The notes under the pieces: model-generated | Database searches by the model: none | Told to the model about the DNA's origin: nothing | What the model saw: the letters and a program-made list of their open reading frames with translations, nothing else | Shown here: one piece after another, positions 22,785 to 27,860 of the stretch | How the letters are laid out: every line of letters begins with the position of its first letter | How positions within the stretch are numbered: position 1 is the stretch's first letter | Program-made: the position numbers and the translations under genes | Source of the DNA: a virus | Strand: one strand, 5' to 3' | Virus record (IMG/VR): IMGVR_UViG_3300036716_000902 | Span: 1 to 27,860 of that record | Length of the DNA: 27,860 nt

Positions 22785-23246
22785 ATGAGTGATTACATAA
22801 ATGGAACATATAAAGTTTTAAGCATTAAGGTAGATAAAAACTATCTGCCTGTTGGGTGTTTAACGGATAATAGCTTTGAAGAATCTGTTGATATGCTAGA
22901 TACTACTGTTAGAACAAACGCTAACGGTTGGCGAAGTAGCAGACCGATAACGCAAAGTTATAGTATTTCTTTTAGTGGTTTAGTTACTGCCGATTCCTTA
23001 ATATCTGGTATTTTAACTTATAACGATTTAAGAAATATAAAACGAGGTAGGCAGTTAATAGAATGGAAGATATCAGCAGATGTTGGTGCAGATGAGTACG
23101 GAAGTGGATATATAACAAATCTTAGCGATACAGCTCCTTTAGATGATTTTGTTTCTTTTAGTGGTGGTATTGTTGGGGTTGGTGAACCTACTGTAAACCC
23201 CAATATAGAAGGTGCTTTAGATGAAGAACTAAATTTTGAATTATAA
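22785..23246 (+). CDS. Second tail tube-like protein (paralogue), 153 aa
   Basis: A 153-aa protein sharing landmarks with the tube protein at 17665: PVGCLTDNSFEESVDM (compare PIACLTSNSLSQTKN), TQSYSISFSGLVTA (compare TTYEISFEG), and FVSFSGGIVGVGEP (compare LATFSGTIAGSGVV). It therefore has the same TP901-1 tube-like fold and probably arose by duplication. Located after the hub gene and before the fibre, it is more likely a tail-tip ring or fibre adaptor than a main tube subunit. An acidic tail (EGALDEELNFEL) is absent from the tube protein. Preceded by a promoter-like motif. Confidence 0.75.
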   Translation: MSDYINGTYKVLSIKVDKNYLPVGCLTDNSFEESVDMLDTTVRTNANGWRSSRPITQSYSISFSGLVTADSLISGILTYNDLRNIKRGRQLIEWKISADVGADEYGSGYITNLSDTAPLDDFVSFSGGIVGVGEPTVNPNIEGALDEELNFEL

Positions 23247-23255
23247 AAATATATT

Positions 23256-24836
23256 ATGTCAGATAGAATAAATTACGATGATAAAGTTGCTTTAAACGAT
23301 AAGCAAGAAATAGCGGAAATAAACAAGCATACTGCTGAAAATGACAACGAGATTAAATCCGTTGTCAACTCACACGCTGACGACATAGAGGCTAATCAAG
23401 TGGCTATACAATCGAATCAGGTAGCTATACAATCTATATCAAGCGGTCAAGGAGATGCTTTTGAGACAAGGGCTTTAGCGATGGTTTCTCCTGGTGCTGA
23501 TAACGTGCCTTTTGTTGTTTACGGAGAATCTGGGTTTAATGGACAGTATAGATATTTAGCGTCTGACCCAAATGGATATGTTTTGATTTATTTATATTTA
23601 GAATCAACAAACACAGTAGAGAAAGATAGTAGTAAAGTGGTTGAGAGCGGGTCTGTCTTTTCTGAATTAAACAACACTTATTCTGAGTTTGAACTAATAA
23701 ATGACGAGAACGATGTAACCCCTATTGACCTAACTATTAATTCTTTGGTTAATGGTTCTTTTAATATAACAAGAGGTAGAACTTATCCATGGATATTGGT
23801 AGACACTGATAAATACGAGTTTGTGTTGAATGGAAATTCTAAATACCTTGTTATAGGGTATGATTCTGATTCTGTTTTAGCGGTAACTTTAGATAGTAGT
23901 GTTAACTCTTGTAGGATTTTTAGATTTACTAATTCAGACGGGATATCTGGTGTTGTAACTAATCTTCCAAATAATTTATTCACCAACGGCTCTACTATCA
24001 CCGCTTATAGAGTAGGTACAGTTTTAACTATATACGAAGAACAAACGCTTAAATTTACTTATGATTATTCTATTAGCTCAGAGCCAGAGTTCTCTAATCC
24101 ATCTTTCGGTAATGTGTTTACAGCTGATGGCAACGTATTAACAGGTGTAAAAACCTCTTTCGAAAGTTCTGAAAATAGACTAGAAAGGCTAGAAAACGAG
24201 GTGTTTGGAGCAACGGATACTACCGAAATGCAAGGAGAGAAAATGGCAGATGTTGGGGATAGTATTATGGATCAAAACGGAATGCAGCCTATAATAATAA
24301 GTAGGTTTGGAATTGCGTCTAATCAGTCTTTAGCTGTTAGCGGCAAGAAATTTGTAAGCGGCGACCCTGATAGTATAACAGAGCAAATACAAAACATAAC
24401 AAACGACCCTAAACTAATATTAATTGGTGGAGGTACTAATGATTTTGGTTATAGTTCTCCCCTAGGTAATATAGGAAGCTCTGATACAACAGAGTTTTAT
24501 GGAGCTGTTAATTTTGTTGCAGATTACGCAACTACTAACTACCCAAATGCTAGGATAATAGCTTTGACGCTTCCTTTTGGGGATTGGCAAACAGCAGGAG
24601 GATTTGCACAAGGTCAAACAAATAGTTTAGGTTTGTCGAGATATGAATACGAAAAAGCACAAATAGAAGTTTATAGGAATTACGGAATAAGGGTTGTTAA
24701 ACAATTATCTGAACTAGATTGGAATTTAATAAACATAGACGTAAAGACATATGACAGAGTACACCCAAGCACAGAGGGAAGCGAAGATAGAGCTAATGCT
24801 GTTTCTGATGCTATAAACAAAGAGTTTAGTAGTTAA
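23256..24836 (+). CDS. Tail fibre with C-terminal SGNH/GDSL hydrolase domain
   Basis: A 526-aa protein. Residues 1-62 are helical with coiled-coil character and a short repeat (NQVAIQSNQVAIQS), likely the trimeric attachment. Residues 63-300 are beta-rich. A short coiled coil (302-316) leads to an SGNH hydrolase: block I GDSI with nucleophile S336, G363 as candidate oxyanion Gly (block II), block III GGTND with N395, and block V D500-RV-H503. All four catalytic blocks are present, so it should be an active esterase, probably removing acetyl groups from a capsular or surface polysaccharide during adsorption. This is the presumed receptor-degrading fibre at the tail tip. Confidence 0.85.
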   Translation: MSDRINYDDKVALNDKQEIAEINKHTAENDNEIKSVVNSHADDIEANQVAIQSNQVAIQSISSGQGDAFETRALAMVSPGADNVPFVVYGESGFNGQYRYLASDPNGYVLIYLYLESTNTVEKDSSKVVESGSVFSELNNTYSEFELINDENDVTPIDLTINSLVNGSFNITRGRTYPWILVDTDKYEFVLNGNSKYLVIGYDSDSVLAVTLDSSVNSCRIFRFTNSDGISGVVTNLPNNLFTNGSTITAYRVGTVLTIYEEQTLKFTYDYSISSEPEFSNPSFGNVFTADGNVLTGVKTSFESSENRLERLENEVFGATDTTEMQGEKMADVGDSIMDQNGMQPIIISRFGIASNQSLAVSGKKFVSGDPDSITEQIQNITNDPKLILIGGGTNDFGYSSPLGNIGSSDTTEFYGAVNFVADYATTNYPNARIIALTLPFGDWQTAGGFAQGQTNSLGLSRYEYEKAQIEVYRNYGIRVVKQLSELDWNLINIDVKTYDRVHPSTEGSEDRANAVSDAINKEFSS

Positions 24837-24860
24837 ATAATAAACATTAAATAAATAAAA

Positions 24861-25121
24861 ATGAATTTAAAGAGTTGGAAAACAACAGCGATTGGTGTAA
24901 TTGCTTTAATTGGATTAGGGTTTAATGCTTACACAAACGGAGGTTTTAGTGTTGCTGATTTCTTGTTGTTAATTACAGGTATTGGGTTTTTAGCCGCTAA
25001 AGACGGAAACGTAACAAATTCAAGCAATGGTAAGTTATATACAAAAGGTAGTGCCCTATCTGCTAGAATGAAAAGAAATATTGGAGGGGATAGCCCTATA
25101 GAAGAGGATGGACATGAGTAA
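24861..25121 (+). CDS. Two-TM membrane protein, holin candidate, 86 aa
   Basis: An 86-aa protein with a short charged N-terminus (MNLKSWK), two hydrophobic helices at about 8-25 and 31-46 separated by a Gly/Asn turn, then AAKDGNVTNSS and a basic-then-acidic tail. The KSWKTT start and the AKDGNVT end are marks I recall from small phage proteins encoded beside lysis genes. Its place as first gene after the tail fibre, at the head of a run of membrane proteins, suggests a holin that permeabilises the inner membrane. Not proven by sequence alone. The stop overlaps the next gene. Confidence 0.6.
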   Translation: MNLKSWKTTAIGVIALIGLGFNAYTNGGFSVADFLLLITGIGFLAAKDGNVTNSSNGKLYTKGSALSARMKRNIGGDSPIEEDGHE

Positions 25122-25506
25122 AAAAAACACTTACATATTGTTTTTTTTATCAATACTTACTTTTACAGCAGGTATACATAAATATTTTGTCGGCACAGGA
25201 TTACGTGCCGACATATTTTTATTTTTTGACCATGTAACAAAAGACGGATTGGTAGGTAGATACGTGTCTCTTATTATGTACGAGATTAATTATATGGTAA
25301 CCGCATTGGCTCTTTTGATTACATGTAAATACGTAGCATCTAGTAAACAAACTAAAAACATAATATCCCCATTTATATGGATTGCGGTACTTGATATTTT
25401 GGATTATATTTGTTTTTACAAACAGTTATCGTACTATAAACTGCCTCTGTTGATTGTATTGATATTGATATACACTTACAAATGGAAAAAATCAGACAAG
25501 AGATGA
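25114..25506 (+). CDS. Four-TM membrane protein of the lysis region, about 130 aa
   Basis: A strongly hydrophobic protein (begins MSKKNTYILFFLSILTFTAG) with predicted membrane helices near 6-22, 45-70, 82-98 and 105-122, and a basic end (KWKKSDKR). The ATG at 25114 overlaps the stop of the holin candidate; an ATG two codons upstream at 25108 is an alternative. It could be a holin partner, antiholin or transport-type accessory protein. Its coding sequence contains a GC-rich hairpin plus T-tract at 25188-25228 that looks like a transcription terminator, so expression past codon 25 may be attenuated. No family recognised. Confidence 0.6.
   Translation: MSKKNTYILFFLSILTFTAGIHKYFVGTGLRADIFLFFDHVTKDGLVGRYVSLIMYEINYMVTALALLITCKYVASSKQTKNIISPFIWIAVLDILDYICFYKQLSYYKLPLLIVLILIYTYKWKKSDKR
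25188..25228 (+). terminator. Intragenic terminator-like hairpin in the lysis operon
   Basis: TGTCGGCAC (25188-25196) and GTGCCGACA (25205-25213) form a perfect 9-bp stem around the 8-nt loop AGGATTAC. The stem is GC-rich in AT-rich DNA and is followed by TATTTTTATTTTTT. It lies inside the coding sequence of the four-TM protein. It could terminate or attenuate transcription of the genes downstream, or slow the ribosome on a membrane protein. Confidence 0.6.
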
Positions 25507-25796
25507 ACAGACAAATGACACTAGGAAGATTCTTAACGATAATATTACCTTTATTAATCGTGTTGTTAGGATGGGCGAAAGTACACGAAGAAAGACAAGA
25601 GGAAGAACTTAAAAAACTATCTGAGTCAAAGGTAGAGCATGAGCAAAGGATAAATGCTTTAGAGGACTTCAAAAACGATATTAAATTATATCAAGCTAAG
25701 CAAGATAAGAACCATATTGAAACCTTAGAAGCTATTAGTGGGTTAAACACTAATTTAGAGGTATTAGTTGAGAGAATCAAGCACACTAGCAAATGA
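25503..25796 (+). CDS. Single-TM plus coiled-coil protein, spanin-like candidate, 97 aa
   Basis: From ATG 25503, which overlaps the upstream TGA in an ATGA, the product is MNRQMTLGRFLTIILPLLIV onward. One membrane helix at about 9-25 is followed by a charged Glu/Lys/Gln coiled coil (about 30-90) and a short basic end. An upstream ATG at 25482 would add seven residues but overlap the previous gene by 25 nt. The plan, an inner-membrane anchor with an external coiled coil, is that of Rz-type inner-membrane spanins or lysis accessory proteins. No matching small lipoprotein (Rz1) was seen nested in it. Confidence 0.6.
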   Translation: MNRQMTLGRFLTIILPLLIVLLGWAKVHEERQEEELKKLSESKVEHEQRINALEDFKNDIKLYQAKQDKNHIETLEAISGLNTNLEVLVERIKHTSK

Positions 25797-26212
25797 AACC
25801 ACATAAGATAGTAATAGAAAGATATAGCCACGGAGAAGAACAGACCATAGGATCGTTGTTTATAGTCTCTAAATTCGGACACATACTATTCAAATGTGAT
25901 ACTTTAGAACTACCATGGAAAGACAACAAGAAAAAAATAAGCTGCATACCAACGGGTACTTATACAGTAAAAAAGAGATTCTCAGAGAAATACAAAAACC
26001 ATCTCCATATTACAGGGGTTACAAATCGAAGTTATATCTTGATTCACTCGGGTAACTTTAACACACATACTTTAGGATGCGTTTTAGTTGGCGAATTAGC
26101 GTATATTAACGATGATGATATAGTAGATGTAGGAAATAGCAAGAAAACGCTTAAAAACCTACTTAAACACATAAAAGAAGAGACTATAACGATAGAGGTT
26201 GTTAATGTATAA
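25793..26212 (+). CDS. DUF5675 protein, candidate cell-wall lytic enzyme
   Basis: A 139-aa soluble protein with the DUF5675 plan: an early TIGSLFIV strand, CDTLELPW (35-42), the CIPTGTYTVKKR motif (51-62), then HITGVTNRSYILIHSGN (72-88) and LGCVLVG (94-100). His-85, Asn-88 and Cys-96 lie in an H-x-GN...GC arrangement reminiscent of L,D-transpeptidase active sites, so a peptidoglycan-modifying or cleaving role is possible. No other endolysin is present in the window, and the gene sits in the lysis region behind membrane-protein genes by ATGA overlap. Family assignment is good; the enzyme activity is inference. Confidence 0.72.
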   Translation: MKPHKIVIERYSHGEEQTIGSLFIVSKFGHILFKCDTLELPWKDNKKKISCIPTGTYTVKKRFSEKYKNHLHITGVTNRSYILIHSGNFNTHTLGCVLVGELAYINDDDIVDVGNSKKTLKNLLKHIKEETITIEVVNV

Positions 26213-26256
26213 AATAAAAAAGCAACCCGTAAACGAATCACTTTTTATAATCTCTT

Positions 26257-26297
26257 AATATTGAATCTTGTCGTCGAAAATTAGATTCAATATTTTT
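26257..26297 (+). terminator. AT-rich terminator-like inverted repeat after the lysis genes
   Basis: AATATTGAATCT (26257-26268) and AGATTCAATATT (26283-26294) are a perfect 12-bp inverted repeat around a 14-nt loop, followed by TTT then AAA. It lies 44 nt after the DUF5675 stop. It may terminate the late transcript or, being a perfect palindrome-like site in front of the next gene, serve as an operator. The 26213-26327 gap holds no gene. Confidence 0.55.
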
Positions 26298-26327
26298 AAA
26301 TACACACGTCAAATATAATACTTTTTT

Positions 26328-26909
26328 ATGAAACTCAAAGACTTTATTTATATTGTTTTAATAATTATAGCTATTTTATTCTACTTTGATAAAAAAGGCG
26401 AAACCGTATATAAAAATACAACCACAACAGACACTATTTACAAGACAGTTACACTTCCTGGTGTAAAAGACACAATCTACATAACAAAGTTTAAAGAGCG
26501 TGTTTTAAAAGAATATGTTTTAGACTCTACACTAAAGGACTCAATAAGTATTTTAAACGCTTTAATAGATGCTAAAACTGTAAGAGAATACACCGAAACT
26601 CACAAAGATTCATTAATTACTATTTCTTTGTTCTCGGAAGTTGAAGGTAAGTTAATTTCTAGCCGTTTAGAGTATGATTTAAAGCCAAGAAAACTAAAAG
26701 TAATAGAAACACACACAACAGAAAAGAAATACCCTAAATATTCTTTTTTAGTTGGTGGGGGTTTTACTACTGGATCAATGTTTACTAATTCTAGTTTAAA
26801 TGTTAATTTAGGTTATCAAAATAGAAAAGGTCATATAATTGAGGGTGGAATAGACACTAACAAAAATATAACCTTTGGCTTTAAATACAATCTGTTTACA
26901 AAATATTAG
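26328..26909 (+). CDS. DUF6808-like membrane-anchored envelope protein (u-spanin-like candidate), 193 aa
   Basis: The N-terminus has one membrane helix (6-20, FIYIVLIIIAILFYF). The middle (25-130) is rich in charged Thr/Asp/Lys segments and predicted to be extended (TTDTIYKTVTLPGVKDTIYI). The C-terminus (138-193) alternates as amphipathic strands (YSFLVGGGFTTG, LNVNLGYQNRKGH, ITFGFKYNLF) ending in an aromatic residue, like outer-membrane beta strands. This layout resembles DUF6808 proteins of Bacteroides phages. A chain tied to the inner membrane at one end and able to enter the outer membrane at the other would suit a unimolecular spanin that fuses the two at lysis. Last rightward gene; its 3' end overlaps the convergent gene by 14 nt. 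Confidence 0.6.
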   Translation: MKLKDFIYIVLIIIAILFYFDKKGETVYKNTTTTDTIYKTVTLPGVKDTIYITKFKERVLKEYVLDSTLKDSISILNALIDAKTVREYTETHKDSLITISLFSEVEGKLISSRLEYDLKPRKLKVIETHTTEKKYPKYSFLVGGGFTTGSMFTNSSLNVNLGYQNRKGHIIEGGIDTNKNITFGFKYNLFTKY

Positions 26910-27144
26910 TTAATCTACAGTAAACGTTTTTGTTTACTTTTTTTATTGTGTAAATCAATGGTCTTAATTTTTTTAGAGTAGTGAATTTACCATTTATAGT
27001 GTAGCCTACAGAATAACCCTTAACTCTCTTTTTAATTATTCTACCAGTACTATTATTTACCATAACACCATCATAAGAAATATAATAATCATCATATCCT
27101 TTTATATTCCATTTTGGCACGTGTAGTAGTTGGTAGTCAGTCAT
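26896..27144 (-). CDS. NUMOD4-like domain protein, no nuclease domain, 82 aa
   Basis: The first 50 residues follow the NUMOD4 pattern of homing endonucleases and related phage proteins: P-K-WNIKGYDDYYISYDGV, then NSTGRIIKKRVKGYSVGY. The following part (KLRPLIYTIKKVNKNVYC) replaces the expected HNH nuclease, which is absent, so the gene is a remnant or a stand-alone DNA-binding protein. Its C-terminal codons cover the rightward terminator at 26919-26944 and the end of the convergent gene, which weakens confidence in the last residues. Isolated, leftward, it looks like an acquired accessory gene. Confidence 0.55.
   Translation of the reverse strand: MTDYQLLHVPKWNIKGYDDYYISYDGVMVNNSTGRIIKKRVKGYSVGYTINGKFTTLKKLRPLIYTIKKVNKNVYCRLTNIL
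26919..26944 (+). terminator. Intrinsic terminator ending the late region
   Basis: AGTAAAC (26919-26925) and GTTTACT (26932-26938) pair perfectly around GTTTTT and lead into seven T's (26938-26944). It lies 10 nt after the stop of the last rightward gene and inside the 3' coding part of the convergent gene. Confidence 0.75.
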
Positions 27145-27186
27145 TTATAAAAATTTATGTGATGTTATCATGTGTTAGGTGTAATA

Positions 27187-27522
27187 CTACTTTTCGTATT
27201 TTAATTTAAGTTCTTCATACAATGCCTTTTCTCTTGCTTTTTTTGCATTGGCTTCTGCTAATCTCTTACTTTCGGCTTCCGCAACCCTTTTTGCAAAATC
27301 TTCTTCATTTTCTAAAGTAACGTTTACAGTTTCAATATCTATATCATCTAAAGTTCCATCCCAACAACTTCCAGTAATTCTAATGTGAGTTGCATTATTT
27401 TTCTTTGCTTCATTTAAGAAGTCTTGCAACTTATCAATGCCAAAAGGCTTCGCACCATAAGTATAGTCTGTGTTTATTTCAAGGCTTTTACCTATTGATT
27501 TTTCAATTAATTTTCGTTCCAT
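27187..27522 (-). CDS. Hypothetical protein with charged coiled-coil tail, 111 aa
   Basis: The chosen start is the ATG at 27522 (MERKLIEKSIGKSLEINTDY); a GTG at 27537 would add five residues but lies in the GTTAGGTG boundary motif. Residues 1-75 look like a small alpha-beta domain (FGIDKLQDFLNEAKKNNATH, IRITGSCWDG, IETVNVTLENEED). Residues 76-111 are an Ala/Glu/Lys/Arg helix with coiled-coil character. No family recognised. The gene is flanked by 7-nt inverted boundary motifs, GTTAGGT just upstream and ACCTAAC just after its stop, see findings. Confidence 0.6.
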   Translation of the reverse strand: MERKLIEKSIGKSLEINTDYTYGAKPFGIDKLQDFLNEAKKNNATHIRITGSCWDGTLDDIDIETVNVTLENEEDFAKRVAEAESKRLAEANAKKAREKALYEELKLKYEK

Positions 27523-27534
27523 AATTCCGTACTG

Positions 27535-27666
27535 CACCTAACAATGTATAAAAACAAAAGCTAGTTAGGTATAATTTTAATCGCTTTTGCCTATTTATTA
27601 ATTTAATTCTTTACTCTAAGTTTTTTCGTACTTACACGCTTCAATTTTTATACTAAACGTTGTGTG
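27535..27666. repeat. Large imperfect inverted repeat upstream of the 27187-27522 gene
   Basis: The left arm CACCTAACAATGTATAAAAA (27535-27554) and the right arm 27645-27666 (key parts TTTTTATAC and GTTGTGTG) are imperfect inverted copies, with a 9-bp perfect core GTATAAAAA/TTTTTATAC. The spacer is about 90 nt and AT-rich, with no gene. I recall similar arms in intergenic regions of flavobacteria; this could be a recombination site, a non-autonomous mobile element end or an mRNA structure. Confidence 0.5.
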
Positions 27667-27780
27667 TAATAGGCAAAGTAAAGTTATTTCACTTTTTAGA
27701 AGTCAAGGAGTTGTTCAGTATCATTACCGTTCTACTCCAATTGTTCTATTTTGCCTACTACAAGCCTTTCGGCACACAAC
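27659..27780 (-). ncRNA. Candidate structured RNA or folded recombination site
   Basis: Read leftward, GTTGTGTG (27780-27773) pairs with CACACAAC (27666-27659). TAGTAGGCAAA (27760-27750) pairs with TTTGCCTATTA (27677-27667), 11 bp with one G-T pair. Between the two left strands sits GCC-GAAA-GGC (27773-27764), a GNRA-capped mini hairpin sharing one base with the first stem. Inside, ACTCC/GGAGT arms (27734-27738, 27707-27711) add another stem. The result is a branched structure of about 120 nt with no coding potential. Strand cannot be proven, as DNA-level folding would look the same. Confidence 0.45.
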
Positions 27781-27798
27781 AAAGGTTATAGGTAATAC

Positions 27799-27860
27799 CT
27801 AAATTAAGTCATCTTCTCCCCAGCTAACTATATCCCATGCAAAATCCATAATATATAAAT
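27799..27860 (-). CDS. C-terminal fragment or very short ORF at the right edge
   Basis: On the minus strand the frame is open from the window edge to TAG at 27799-27801. It contains an ATG at 27849 that would give a 16-residue peptide, MDFAWDIVSWGEDDLI. More likely this is the end of a gene that continues outside the window. Acidic, Trp-containing tail; no family can be named from so little. Confidence 0.35.
   Translation of the reverse strand, partial: LYIMDFAWDIVSWGEDDLI

Noticed and set aside
1-27860. CRISPR arrays, tRNA genes, insertion sequences, integrase or repressor genes, cos site
   Set aside because: Looked for on both strands by eye; no regular spaced repeats, cloverleaf candidates, transposase-like proteins or clear packaging site were seen. 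A tRNAscan or packaging-end analysis would be needed to exclude them.

Overview
The window is the structural half, plus part of the early region, of a tailed siphovirus (Caudoviricetes) or prophage of a member of the Bacteroidota, most likely a flavobacterium. The DNA is AT-rich. Candidate promoters look like the Bacteroidota sigma-A type (-33 TTTG, -7 TAnnTTTG). Most genes lack a clear Shine-Dalgarno sequence and are instead packed with ATGA or TAATG overlaps. Family signatures such as the DUF3127-type SSB, DUF5675 and the DUF6808-like protein point the same way. No integrase, repressor, replication origin, tRNA, CRISPR array or insertion sequence was recognised, so a temperate or lytic lifestyle cannot be decided from this window.

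Left arm (1-3511, all leftward). This is a run of small early genes. It includes a Rad52-type single-strand annealing protein, a DUF3127 SSB-like protein ending in an acidic DDLPF tip, a VRR-NUC/PD-(D/E)XK-like mini-nuclease, and many short unknowns, several under 60 codons. Two leftward promoters of identical layout (TTTG-N20-TAnnTTTR) sit at 3539-3570 and 657-688. A divergent control region (3512-3661) separates this arm from the rightward late genes.

Packaging and head (3662-11182, rightward). In order: two small genes (one a probable lipoprotein), small and large terminase, HK97-type portal, MuF-like protein, HK97-type prohead protease, major capsid protein with an N-terminal coiled-coil scaffold segment, an intrinsic terminator, a small basic protein, a gp6-like connector and a head-tail joining protein. 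A 31-codon ORF follows.

Surface-protein island (11186-16740). Six genes, including a BppU_N-like protein, a 754-aa multidomain virion protein, an Ig-like plus LamG lectin-like protein and a repeat-rich fibre protein, lie between the head-closure and tail-completion genes. That is not where tail-tip fibres normally sit.

Tail (16743-24836). HK97 gp10-like protein, tail terminator candidate, tail tube protein, a gpG/gpGT-type chaperone pair with a -1 frameshift at an A7 slippery run, tape measure, baseplate hub-like protein, a second tube-like paralogue and a fibre ending in an SGNH hydrolase domain.

Lysis and exit (24861-26909). Two-TM holin candidate, four-TM membrane protein carrying a strong intragenic terminator-like hairpin, TM plus coiled-coil protein, DUF5675 protein as candidate cell-wall enzyme, a terminator, then a DUF6808-like TM-to-envelope protein and a final terminator. 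From 26896 to the right edge the genes run leftward: a NUMOD4-like fragment, a small unknown gene, and about 260 bases of non-coding DNA folded into two large imperfect inverted repeats. One of these has a GNRA-capped side hairpin and looks like a structured RNA or a recombination-site-like element.
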